Source: Thalassotalea mangrovi
Lineage (GTDB): Bacteria > Pseudomonadota > Gammaproteobacteria > Enterobacterales > Alteromonadaceae
DNA length: 64,000 nucleotides
NCBI RefSeq assembly: GCF_005116735.1
Contig: NZ_SWDB01000009.1
Span: 62,001-126,000 of the forward strand
Reading direction: 5' to 3'
The notes under the pieces are model-generated. The model saw only the letters and a list, made by a program, of their open reading frames with translations, was not told the origin of the DNA and did not search any database. Of this stretch, positions 1 through 7,756 are shown piece after piece. Positions within the stretch are counted from its first letter, which is position 1. Each line of letters starts with the position of its first letter. The position numbers were made by a program, and so were the translations under genes.

Positions 1-354
1 ATGGCTGCGGCGAACATTGGTCTGGGCATGGGTTATGAAGTACCGGTACTACGCCTGTTGATGATTGCGATATTTATGTTATTTATCATCATTGGCAATT
101 TCCTTTCCAAGACCCGCAGCAATTTCTTTATTGGCATTCGTACGCCCTGGACCTTATCCAGTGACGAAAACTGGCGCAGAACTCATCATCTTGGCGGACG
201 CCTGTTTATGCTCGCTGGTGTCATCGGCCTGTTAATCTCATTCGCCCTGGCAGAGCAGCACTTAGGCTACCTGATGCTCGGACTCATATTACCCCCAGCG
301 CTGATCCCGGTGATTTACAGCTGGTACTTATGGCACAGGAAAAACGGTCAATAG
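1..354 (+). CDS. SdpI-family membrane protein, 3' part
   Basis: The 117 visible residues hold three hydrophobic segments (about 15-36, 66-84 and 89-108). Between the first two lies the conserved SdpI loop: a KTRSNFFIGIRTPWTLSS stretch followed by the W-R-x-T-H-x-L-G-G-R-L-F pattern. SdpI proteins are usually near 200 residues with a DUF1648 N-terminus, so the open frame at base 1 is most likely the C-terminal half of a gene cut by the window edge rather than a true start. In Bacillus the family gives immunity to the SdpC toxin; in gammaproteobacteria the role is mostly unknown. The family call is firm, the function is not. Confidence 0.8.
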   Translation: MAAANIGLGMGYEVPVLRLLMIAIFMLFIIIGNFLSKTRSNFFIGIRTPWTLSSDENWRRTHHLGGRLFMLAGVIGLLISFALAEQHLGYLMLGLILPPALIPVIYSWYLWHRKNGQ

Positions 355-497
355 GGTAGGCAATGAATTAACGGGTTACTTTCTTTTGATCAGCGAAATG
401 GCTGCAACTTATGCTTAAATATGAAGAAAGTCACTACAGATACCATTTATTGGGATTGTTTAGCCAGATTGAATGTTGCTAACAACGGCCCATAAAA

Positions 498-526
498 GAA
501 AAGCGACCATCCGGGTCGCTTTTTCA
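498..526. terminator. Bidirectional intrinsic terminator
   Basis: A GC-rich stem (AAGCGACC / GGTCGCTT) with a short loop has a T-run on both strands. It lies between the convergent SdpI-like gene and the small gene at 541-786 and can serve both. Confidence 0.8.
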
Positions 527-540
527 ATTATCCAATAAGA

Positions 541-786
541 TTACCAATTGAGGCGGATCCGGAGTTTATCCCCCGAGCTTACCAATCCACACATTTCTTC
601 GTAAGGCGTGCATTGTTCCAGCCAGACTTCATTTAAGAAATGTTCATTGAAATGTTCTTTAATATCGCCGAGCGAATTAAATTTTAACGGTTGTTGCTGT
701 TCGTCAGTCACGACGGAGCGCTTGCCACCGTCACCGATTTCCACGAGATAAGTGTTACCTTCTAGTGATTCAATAAACAAATCCAT
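541..786 (-). CDS. Small DUF6482-like protein
   Basis: An 81-residue acidic cytoplasmic protein with no signal peptide or membrane segment. The N-terminal pattern (LESLEGNTYLVEI, then a 'dd-x-x-plkF-x-S' stretch) resembles the DUF6482 family of small proteins of marine and pseudomonad-type gammaproteobacteria, whose function is unknown. A GAGAGGTACTT stretch just before the ATG provides a ribosome site. It stands alone, with the shared terminator at its 3' side. The family assignment comes from pattern memory. Confidence 0.6.
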   Translation of the reverse strand: MDLFIESLEGNTYLVEIGDGGKRSVVTDEQQQPLKFNSLGDIKEHFNEHFLNEVWLEQCTPYEEMCGLVSSGDKLRIRLNW

Positions 787-1053
787 AAGTACCTCTCTTT
801 ACAGCCTTGTCAGAACGATCCGGAATGACCGGTCTGCGATAAAAAATACGGTAACTTTTCAATAATAGTTCAAATACGATGTCGGACGGCGAGTTTCGTG
901 CCGATAAATTGCAAGCAATTGTTTCTCAGCAACTCAGTTGCTGCGGTAATTGCAGCCAATATTATGCACTTCGAATAAGTAAGGCAGAAAATAGCATTTG
1001 TGTGAATTAACGGGTTTGGTGACGAGAAGCTAAGCCTTATACCAGCCTGGCAA

Positions 1054-1926
1054 TTACCGGATCAGTTCTGCTGACAACGAATGCCCGGTAACCAAACGAA
1101 ATTGCTGTAATTGCCAACTGGCTTTTTGCCGAAATTCAGGATGTTGTCGTCCTCGGCTGGCATACCAGAGGCCATTGAGTAACAAGCAACAAGGCAGATA
1201 GATATCGATTAAATGTTGATTCACATCGACATTCGCGGCCGTCTGATAATGGTCAATGACAGTAGAGCGCCATTTATCCGGTGACAAAGCATTGATCGCC
1301 ATAAACATGGCGATGTCGTATTCCCTTGGCGCCCGGCACAGATATTCAAGATCCAGCAGCCAGGCTTTTTCCTCTCTATCAATGATGATATTGGCAAAAT
1401 TCAAATCGCCATGACATACAACGTGTGGCTGTTCTGCATGGGTTTTTGGGAGAAATTTATCAATCTGGCGACGCAATGATTCGGTTTTCGATGCGGGGAT
1501 ATCCACCGTATCCAATAGCTCGGCAAACTGGGCCTGCAAGCTTAGCTCAGGCAGCTCTGCATTAACGCGCTCATGCAGCTTGGCCATTAATGGCACAGCG
1601 AGTTTGATTTTATCCGATACTAAGATGTCCCAATCGAGTATGTTAGTACCATCAATAAATGGCAGAATCAGCCAGTTTTCATCCTGATAAAAAGGCACTG
1701 GCGAAAGGCTTTCCAACTGCGGATACACCGCTTTGTTGGCAGCAGAGTTGTCGGCTCCATTGGTAATACCAAGATGTTTAGCGAACCAACATTGCGAGCC
1801 TGTAGCCACCTTCACCAGATAACAGTCATGATTACCGCTGCCGATGAATGGCTCTGCCTGACAATCCTGACCGGCGAAGCAGGGCAGGTTTAGCAGTTGC
1901 GAAATTCTTCCGTTAGCCATCTGCAT
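1054..1926 (-). CDS. Thiamine kinase-like phosphotransferase
   Basis: A 290-residue protein of the APH/choline-kinase fold. The catalytic loop reads HGDLNFANIII (near residue 170) and the metal-binding segment is DLEYLCRAPREYD, as in ThiK/LicA-type small-molecule kinases. It is the last gene of an operon whose leader is a TPP riboswitch and whose other members fit thiamine uptake, so phosphorylating salvaged thiamine (or its pyrimidine) is the best inference. The gene lies 14 bp behind the PnuC-type permease. The family alone would also allow choline or an aminoglycoside as substrate. Start at 1926, with GGA six bases before ATG. Confidence 0.8.
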   Translation of the reverse strand: MQMANGRISQLLNLPCFAGQDCQAEPFIGSGNHDCYLVKVATGSQCWFAKHLGITNGADNSAANKAVYPQLESLSPVPFYQDENWLILPFIDGTNILDWDILVSDKIKLAVPLMAKLHERVNAELPELSLQAQFAELLDTVDIPASKTESLRRQIDKFLPKTHAEQPHVVCHGDLNFANIIIDREEKAWLLDLEYLCRAPREYDIAMFMAINALSPDKWRSTVIDHYQTAANVDVNQHLIDIYLPCCLLLNGLWYASRGRQHPEFRQKASWQLQQFRLVTGHSLSAELIR

Positions 1927-1940
1927 CAGTATCCAAGCAA

Positions 1941-2546
1941 TTAAGATATCGCCGTTAAAGGTTGATGCTGCTTATAGCGGGCAGACCAGTTGAGGTAGCC
2001 ATAGATGGCGATAATTACATAGATAGCAAATAAAAATGCCGTCGGCTGTAGCGATTTTTCGATGTAGATATAGATAGATAGTAAATCTATTGCTACCCAG
2101 TAAAGCCAGTTTTCCAGTACCTTTTGCGCCACCAGGTAGGTAGCAAACACCGCAAATACCGTCGTTGCCGAGTCTAAGTATGGAAAATCCGTGGGCGTAA
2201 AGTTATCCATCACCCAGCCGAGTAAAATGGATAACACGGCGAGAATGGCAATAGCATTAACATGGGACATGCCACGCCAGCGTACAATACTCTTACCAAT
2301 ATCCTCATTCACAGGCCGCTGTTGCCAGACATACCAGCCATACAGCGCCATCGCAAAATAATAGACCTGCAGTAACCCATCCATCCAAAGGTAAACATCG
2401 TAAAAAATAACCGTGTATATCAGGGTACTGATCAGGGCCGCTGGCCAACACCAGATATTCCCCCTTGCCGCCAGCACCACATACAGTAATGCCGTTATTA
2501 CCGCGACTATTTCCCAAAATGGCAGGGTGGTGAAATGTTCAACCAT
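1941..2546 (-). CDS. pnuC: PnuC/PnuT-family vitamin permease
   Basis: A 201-residue integral membrane protein with about seven hydrophobic helices. It carries the family's aromatic signature (NIWCWPAALISTLIY, then DGLLQVYYFAMALYGWYVW). PnuC proteins carry nicotinamide riboside by facilitated diffusion coupled to a cytoplasmic kinase; the PnuT branch carries thiamine. Because the gene sits under a TPP riboswitch between a YkoF-like protein and a thiamine-kinase-like enzyme, PnuT (thiamine) is the likely specificity. The downstream kinase would trap the vitamin. Spacing is 8 bp to the upstream gene and 14 bp to the downstream one. Confidence 0.88.
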   Translation of the reverse strand: MVEHFTTLPFWEIVAVITALLYVVLAARGNIWCWPAALISTLIYTVIFYDVYLWMDGLLQVYYFAMALYGWYVWQQRPVNEDIGKSIVRWRGMSHVNAIAILAVLSILLGWVMDNFTPTDFPYLDSATTVFAVFATYLVAQKVLENWLYWVAIDLLSIYIYIEKSLQPTAFLFAIYVIIAIYGYLNWSARYKQHQPLTAIS

Positions 2547-2554
2547 GGCCGATA

Positions 2555-2821
2555 TTAATTCCGTGCTTCCACTCGTTGGCGGTCGCCAGCGATAAATTTA
2601 CAGACAAATACCGCCGCTCCAAGGGCCTGGTGCACTTTTTTAATCTCTGCCATCACTGTGCTCGTTGCCAGGTCATAGTCACCAAATACCTGGGTGCTCA
2701 TGCCGTTGGTGACCACCGCCAAGCCATCGATGGCCTTTAGGTTATCAATAAAGCCCCAGATCTGTGATTTGTAAGTCTGTTCTGCTAATGGATACAAACT
2801 GATTTCAATAGATACCTGCAT
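2555..2821 (-). CDS. YkoF-like thiamine/HMP-binding protein
   Basis: An 88-residue single-domain protein matching the YkoF/MTH1187 thiamine-binding fold: MQVSIEISLYPL at the N-terminus, a central VVTNGMSTQVFGDYD, and a C-terminal AVFVCKFIAGD. Bacillus YkoF has two such repeats and binds thiamine or its hydroxymethylpyrimidine (HMP) part; the one-domain form probably dimerises. It is cytoplasmic, with no signal peptide. A GAGG site lies five bases before ATG. It is between the TonB receptor gene and the PnuC-type permease gene, in the TPP-riboswitch operon. Confidence 0.82.
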   Translation of the reverse strand: MQVSIEISLYPLAEQTYKSQIWGFIDNLKAIDGLAVVTNGMSTQVFGDYDLATSTVMAEIKKVHQALGAAVFVCKFIAGDRQRVEARN

Positions 2822-2868
2822 ATTGCCTCACTTGGCCACCAGCGTTAACTGGCGACTGATGTTGTCCG

Positions 2869-4992
2869 TTAAAAGTTGTAGTCGAAGGTCAATCCAATGC
2901 GCGCTGGCTCACCAAATTGATAGTAAGGCTTAGCTTCATAGCCATCACGCGGATCATTACCAAAGTAAAAACCTCGGGTGGCATATAGCTCATCAAAGAC
3001 ATTACGCCCCCATAGTTTTACCCGCCAGTTATCGGCCTGGTAACTCAATGACGAAGCCCACAACACAACACTATCGGATTTTTCGATATGGCTGTCAGAG
3101 AAGTAAAACTCATCTTTGCCTTCGACATTTACGTTCAGTAACCAACGATCAGTAATATAATAATTTGCGCCGGCGTTGAACTGATAGTTTGGCGCATGGG
3201 CCTGGTCACGACCGGTCTCCTTCGTACCATCGCCATAAGTAAAGCCGGAAAACTCGGTATTCAACAAGCCCAGGCTAGTATAGATATTTAACGAGTCACT
3301 GATATCCCATAAAAACTCGACTTCAACACCAGCGTTATTGCCTGTTGCCGCATTATCCCAAAAACTGATGAATTCGCTGCTACCATCTGCACGCTCATCT
3401 AAATGATAACTGCTGATCTGAATATCATCGCGGGTCATGTAAAACACTGCGGCTCGAAAAACGGCGCGGTTGTCCAGTAACGAGGTTTTAAACCCTAACT
3501 CATAATTCCACAAATATTCCGGGTCGAATGCTCGCAATTCATCCGACAGGGTGCCATTACTATTAACACTGCCAGCTTTGTAGCCGCGATTGATAGACGC
3601 ATAGGTCATCGCCGCATCGCTTAACTGATAGGCCAATAGCAGCTTACCGCCAAGCATCGTATCTTCCGGCTGGTAATCCAGGCCGTCGGAATTAACGTAG
3701 TCGATATCGCGTTGCTCAATGCGAAGCCCGGTGGTTAAGGTTAACGCATCAGAAAGATGGGTTTGCAGCTCTGCAAATATCGCCAGGTTTTGTGCGTCAA
3801 ATGACGAAGTGAAATCGGAAGCTAAATAGGTGTACTGACGGGTTAAATCTTCCTGGTCATTTTTGCCATAAACGCCAATGACCCAATCCGTAGTATCAGT
3901 AAAAATACGTTGTTCCGGTTTGGAAACCAAACGCAGCTCTAATGTTGAGTTTTGTCGATCGCGCAAGTAATGATCGGTGGATGAATACTCCCATGGATGC
4001 AAACCAACATAACTCCAGTCTTCGTCATAACCGTAGGCCAAATCGGAATTAGCGTGGGTAACAATGGTGATCAGATCAAAGGCGTCCTGGCCGGTATAGG
4101 TAAATTTCACACTAGCCGCGGTGGTTTGTTGCTGATCAAAACCCGGTTGATCGGAAAATGTCTCGCGGCTGTTATCTAACGAGAATCCATCATAACCATT
4201 ATCGAAATCCGCATGAATTAGGGTGATATCCACATCCAGGTTATCAGTCGCGGCAATCGCCAGTTTACCGCGTAACGTCAGCTCGTCACGGTTATTGGTG
4301 TCATCACGGTTTAATTCACGGCCGTCAGCGTCAACAATGCGGTTTTCCATAAAGCCATCGCTGACATTTTTCTCCGCAACTAATCGATAGTTTACGCGGT
4401 CCGTTGCAGGGCCGGATAGCACCAGGCCGGTACTGAAACTGTCGTAATTAGCCGCGGATAATCGCACCCGACCTTCAAACTCGTCGGTGGGCGCATTCGA
4501 CTGCAGGTAAATTAATCCGGCTAACGCATTAGCACCAAAACGTGAACCCTGTGGCCCTTTAAAAAACTCCACCTGCCCGATATCAAACGTTGATGCGATA
4601 CCGCCAATACCCGCCAGGTCGATATCATCCATGACTATCCCAACAGACGGGTTAATCACTTCCTGATACTGACTACGTTCACCGATGCCTCGTACCTGAT
4701 AATAGCGGGCTCGCTGCGAACCCGCAGCAAAGTTTACATTGGCAACGGCACCGGTGAGCTCTTCCAGGTTTTGTGCATTGCGGGTATCCATATCGGCCGC
4801 CGACATTATGGTCAACGAAGAAGGAATGGTTTGTAGGGTTTCTTCACGAAAATCCGATTGTACCGTGATGGTTTCCGTCACCTCGATGGCCTGTTCCTGG
4901 CTATCCTGGGACGATTGCGATTCTGCAAATGCAGAAAAAGAGGTGGCGATTGACAGCATCGCGAAAGAAATTGGTGATTGAGTAAATGTCAT
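2869..4992 (-). CDS. TonB-dependent receptor, probably for thiamine
   Basis: About 707 residues: signal peptide (residues 1-23 from the ATG at 4992), TonB-box-like segment (ETITVQS), plug domain with IRG-type segments and the GPQGSRFGANALAGLIYL signature, then a 22-strand barrel ending in FDYNF with the C-terminal aromatic residue. It is the first gene after the TPP riboswitch, so uptake of thiamine or a thiamine precursor across the outer membrane is the best reading. A longer frame upstream (to 5037) would run into the leader and lacks a signal peptide at its start, so ATG 4992 is preferred. The sequence alone does not prove the ligand. Confidence 0.87.
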   Translation of the reverse strand: MTFTQSPISFAMLSIATSFSAFAESQSSQDSQEQAIEVTETITVQSDFREETLQTIPSSLTIMSAADMDTRNAQNLEELTGAVANVNFAAGSQRARYYQVRGIGERSQYQEVINPSVGIVMDDIDLAGIGGIASTFDIGQVEFFKGPQGSRFGANALAGLIYLQSNAPTDEFEGRVRLSAANYDSFSTGLVLSGPATDRVNYRLVAEKNVSDGFMENRIVDADGRELNRDDTNNRDELTLRGKLAIAATDNLDVDITLIHADFDNGYDGFSLDNSRETFSDQPGFDQQQTTAASVKFTYTGQDAFDLITIVTHANSDLAYGYDEDWSYVGLHPWEYSSTDHYLRDRQNSTLELRLVSKPEQRIFTDTTDWVIGVYGKNDQEDLTRQYTYLASDFTSSFDAQNLAIFAELQTHLSDALTLTTGLRIEQRDIDYVNSDGLDYQPEDTMLGGKLLLAYQLSDAAMTYASINRGYKAGSVNSNGTLSDELRAFDPEYLWNYELGFKTSLLDNRAVFRAAVFYMTRDDIQISSYHLDERADGSSEFISFWDNAATGNNAGVEVEFLWDISDSLNIYTSLGLLNTEFSGFTYGDGTKETGRDQAHAPNYQFNAGANYYITDRWLLNVNVEGKDEFYFSDSHIEKSDSVVLWASSLSYQADNWRVKLWGRNVFDELYATRGFYFGNDPRDGYEAKPYYQFGEPARIGLTFDYNF

Positions 4993-5075
4993 AACTATCT
5001 CTACATCATCACCGGTGCATGAAAGCGGCAGACACACCTCGCTTGCGGTATTCAGGCAAGCAACGTGTCTTCAAC

Positions 5076-5154
5076 CATCCCTACGCCGGCATTATCCGTT
5101 TCAGGTAATAAGGGTTATGTTCTCAGCAATGTGATGTCACATTGCACCCCTTGG
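5076..5154 (-). promoter_or_regulatory. TPP riboswitch (thi box)
   Basis: Read leftward, this leader has the conserved TPP aptamer segments in order: GGGGTGC, a variable hairpin, GCTGAGA, ACCCTT, ACCTGA, then TAATGCCGGCGTAGGGA. The segment before the TonB receptor start holds a second hairpin (GCTTGC...GCAAGC, about 5041-5062) without a clear T-run. Control may therefore act on translation, or by Rho, rather than through an intrinsic terminator. It should switch off the four-gene thiamine-salvage operon when TPP is plentiful. Confidence 0.95.
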
Positions 5155-5232
5155 TTCGGCAGCGATAGTAACAGGAAAGGGTAAAGAAAAAAAGGAGTTA
5201 AGTAGCGAAACTAGACGTTTCGCTACTGTTAT

Positions 5233-5342
5233 AGAGGTAAGCTGCGCTGGTGGATAAAAATGAATTAACACCATACAGAATTCATTTTTAAGTGGAGAAA
5301 ATGCTCTCGATGTCGCATTTTGGGTGACAGACTAACGTCGGT
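5233..5342. repeat. Dispersed intergenic repeat, copy A
   Basis: Two blocks, at 5233-5250 (AGAGGTAAGCTGCGCTGG) and about 5301-5342 (ATGCTCTCGATGTCGCATTT and what follows), recur nearly base for base and in the same order at 47255-47322, where the spacer between them is shorter. The region has no convincing gene. Confidence 0.75.
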
Positions 5343-5427
5343 TATGGTCATGGATGACCGGTATGTCGGAATTGTCTGGAACATAATTACGATTCTATTT
5401 TTGGTGACAACGAGGGGCCTTCCTTTT

Positions 5428-5487
5428 GTCATACCGGGGTAGCCCGGTATCTCGTCGTTTAGATTCCGGATCGAGGTCCGGAATGAC
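5428..5487. repeat. Composite palindromic repeat, ACCGGG/CCGGA type
   Basis: A unit bounded by GTCAT and ATGAC that contains two palindromes (ACCGGGGTAGCCCGGT and ATTCCGGATCGAGGTCCGGAAT in two halves) joined by a short spacer. The same architecture recurs at 47148-47212, and a partial copy lies at about 5631-5673. Such units can fold as RNA or cruciforms; no protein is coded. Confidence 0.8.
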
Positions 5488-5551
5488 GGGCTGAAGTACG
5501 AGGCTACCGCACATTTCTGCAAACTGGGTGGTGGGCTGCCCCTTCTAACAT

Positions 5552-5617
5552 CGTCATCCCCATGAAAATGGGGATCTTAAATTGTTGGCTAAGATTTCCT
5601 GTCGTAGCAGGAAATGA
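5552..5617. repeat. Composite palindromic repeat, CCCCAT/TTTCCTG type
   Basis: A GTCAT...ATGAC-bounded unit with two hairpins (ATCCCCATGAAAATGGGGAT, and TTTCCTGTCGTAGCAGGAAA). It recurs inverted at 55421-55492 with the same two hairpins and a different spacer. Confidence 0.8.
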
Positions 5618-5718
5618 CAATTTGGCGAAGGCCGGTATCTCGTTGTTTAGATTCCGTATCAAGTGCGGAATGACGGGTTGAAGTACAAATCTAATGAACG
5701 TCTTTTGCAGCATTGTCA

Positions 5719-5810
5719 GCAGCGTGAAATTCTAATTTCATGCTGTCACCTAACGCCGTGTTGTTTATGGCGTTAGTCAGTGAGCCGAATTCGCTGTTCA
5801 AATTCGGCTC
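5719..5810. repeat. Array of three hairpins before the SDR gene
   Basis: Three perfect or near-perfect hairpins follow one another: 5719-5744 (CAGCGTGAAAT stem), 5751-5775 (TAACGCC / GGCGTTA) and 5782-5810 (GAGCCGAATT / AATTCGGCTC). The spacers between them resemble TGTCACC/GTCAGT. They occupy the rest of the gap between the riboswitch and the SDR gene, and no gene was supported here. Confidence 0.65.
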
Positions 5811-5897
5811 TGTCACCCAGGAGAGCTTAAGTTCGACTTGTCACCTTTCACGACTATACTTTTGACTTTTATAGTCGCGTTTAATCAGGCCTTTCCT

Positions 5898-6692
5898 ATG
5901 GATCTTCAACTTAACAACAAGCTCGTATTTATCAGTGGTTCGAGTCAGGGGATCGGCAAGTCGATTGCCGAACATATGCTCGAGGAAGGTGCCAGGGTAA
6001 TCGTTAATGGACGCCGGGATTTATCGGATTTAGTCAAAACCCTGTCCGCAAAAGGCGAAGTCCATGCGGTCACTGGTGATTTATCAAAGCCGGAAGACTG
6101 TCAGCGCATCTGCGCCGAAATTGATGCCATTGGCAACCTCGATGTGCTGGTCAATAACATGGGGATTTTCAGTCCCAAACCATTTGCTGATATTGAAGAT
6201 AGTGACTGGCAGCAGTTTTTCGACTGCAACATCATGAGCACAGTACGCCTGTGTCGTCATTATTTTCCCAAAATGCAGCAGCAATCGTTTGGACGCATTA
6301 TAAACATTGCCAGTGAAGCCGGTGCCAGGGGCCTGGAAAGCATGGTGCATTACTCGATGACCAAGGGCGCACAAATGGTGATTGGTCGTGGCCTGGCAAA
6401 TTTAACCAAGGGCAGTGGTAAGGATCTCACCGTCAACACCGTATTGCCTGGACCAACCTTAACCGAAGGAGTTGAAGCCTGGCTCAAAGAAAGCGCCAAG
6501 GTGCAGAATAAAACTGAAGCCGAATTCGTTGCCGATTTTTTTCAGGAAACAGAGCCTGATTCCTTGCTACAACGCTTTATTAAACCGGAAGAAATCGCCA
6601 GTGTTGTTACCTTTATCGCTTCACCATTAAGCGCAGCGATAAATGGCGCCAGCATTAAAACTGAAGGCGGTTTGATCAAGACCATTATGTAG
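5898..6692 (+). CDS. SDR-family oxidoreductase
   Basis: A 264-residue classical short-chain dehydrogenase. The NAD(P)-binding glycine motif is GSSQGIG (14-20), the structural NNMG is at 86-89 (usual form NNAG), catalytic Ser is at about 139, and the Y-S-M-T-K catalytic pair is at 152-156. The R-R at 39-40 after the second strand suggests NADPH. Start ATG 5898 is preferred: the 20 residues of the longer frame (from 5838) are hydrophobic and unrelated to the family's usual N-terminus. The gene stands alone between hairpin repeats and a leftward gene. The substrate is unknown. Confidence 0.85.
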   Translation: MDLQLNNKLVFISGSSQGIGKSIAEHMLEEGARVIVNGRRDLSDLVKTLSAKGEVHAVTGDLSKPEDCQRICAEIDAIGNLDVLVNNMGIFSPKPFADIEDSDWQQFFDCNIMSTVRLCRHYFPKMQQQSFGRIINIASEAGARGLESMVHYSMTKGAQMVIGRGLANLTKGSGKDLTVNTVLPGPTLTEGVEAWLKESAKVQNKTEAEFVADFFQETEPDSLLQRFIKPEEIASVVTFIASPLSAAINGASIKTEGGLIKTIM

Positions 6693-6723
6693 GGAGAAAG
6701 CAGAGACTTTTATTAAAAATCGC

Positions 6724-7515
6724 TCAATCAAACTGATAGGTATAGGACAGAATCAGTCGCTTATCCGCTTCGTCGAGATACGTGTTATTGTTCATCAGGA
6801 AGGTAAAGGCGCTGAATGAATGGTTAGTATTCGGGGCAAAACTGGCACCAACGCCACCAAACCAGCCTTTGTAGTTTTCGCCTTCGGCGTTTTCTGAACC
6901 ATAGCTAAAGTTCACCACCGTCATCAAGGTCCAGTGAGCTTGCAACGGTTTAAGCGCGAATGCACCTAAATAACCACTGCCGCCTTTTGATTGCACCATC
7001 TTAAAGCCATTTTCCGGTGTCACCTCAATGGTTATGTCTTCACTGCTACACCGACCTTCAACGCATACTGGTGCTTCACCATCATTATAGGTGTAGCCTG
7101 CCATGGGAAATATCTGGAAGCCCGCCGGCTCGATACCAAAATGACTTAACGGCATAAAGGTACCAATGCTGTAATTGGTCTGATTGCCACCATTGGCATA
7201 TTCATTTTTACCAAAATTAAAGTTGATAATACTGAACGGGAACAACCAGGAACCACCGATGCGCCACTCACTGCCGTCGCCATTCACCCGGGCGTTAATC
7301 TTGCGCGCCTGATCGAACGCAAACGAGCCGGAAATAGAAAAGTTACTGTCATTAAAATCGTAATTATTGGCGTAGGACAGCCCGAATTTGGTGATGACTT
7401 TGGTGGGATCATCGGCGAGCTTTTCGTCATTGGATTTAACGTTACGTTCCTGTGCCTGCATTTCTCCGGACATCAAAAACATACTGAGAAGAACAAGAAC
7501 AGACGTGGATTTCAT
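6724..7515 (-). CDS. Predicted outer-membrane beta-barrel protein
   Basis: A 263-residue protein with a clear signal peptide (about residues 1-21, ending MQA-Q). The rest is made of alternating, aromatic-rich short strands and ends in LSYTYQFD, typical of small outer-membrane barrels. Two cysteines close together (VCVEGRCSSE) may form a loop disulfide. I do not recognise the family and give no function. It is a single gene: its 3' end meets the SDR gene convergently, and the preceding operon has its own terminator. Confidence 0.65.
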   Translation of the reverse strand: MKSTSVLVLLSMFLMSGEMQAQERNVKSNDEKLADDPTKVITKFGLSYANNYDFNDSNFSISGSFAFDQARKINARVNGDGSEWRIGGSWLFPFSIINFNFGKNEYANGGNQTNYSIGTFMPLSHFGIEPAGFQIFPMAGYTYNDGEAPVCVEGRCSSEDITIEVTPENGFKMVQSKGGSGYLGAFALKPLQAHWTLMTVVNFSYGSENAEGENYKGWFGGVGASFAPNTNHSFSAFTFLMNNNTYLDEADKRLILSYTYQFD

Positions 7516-7673
7516 GATTTAGCCTTGGAAATATCAACGAATAGCAAATTGTCTTACGTGACCAAACCAGCACGACATGCAATAGATGCAGTTTAGCATT
7601 ACGCCTGGAAAGCACGGATTGGTTAAACTATAGCACCCCTCAACCATTACATTTCGTCATTAAGAAGGTTAAA

Positions 7674-7705
7674 TAAAAAAGCTCCCGTTTTATCAGGAGC
7701 TTTTG
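7674..7705 (-). terminator. Intrinsic terminator of the AraC-linked operon
   Basis: Read leftward: AAAAGCTCCTGATAAAACGGGAGC, then TTTTTTATTT. The stem is followed by a T-run about 50 bp after the stop of the acyl-CoA ligase gene, closing the eight-gene operon. Confidence 0.85.
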
Positions 7706-7756
7706 CTATCGACCACGAACCTCATGGCGGTAAATTCAGGCTAATTGCCTGGGATA

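Noticed and set aside
5265-5713. Two leftward open frames of 69-85 codons in the repeat cluster
   Set aside because: They are made from palindromic repeat sequence, lack ribosome sites and resemble no protein.
5751-5775. TAACGCC...GGCGTTA hairpin resembling integron attC ends
   Set aside because: The full palindrome is only 25 bp, much shorter than any attC site; the right end does not fit GTTRRRY, and no integrase or gene cassettes are nearby.
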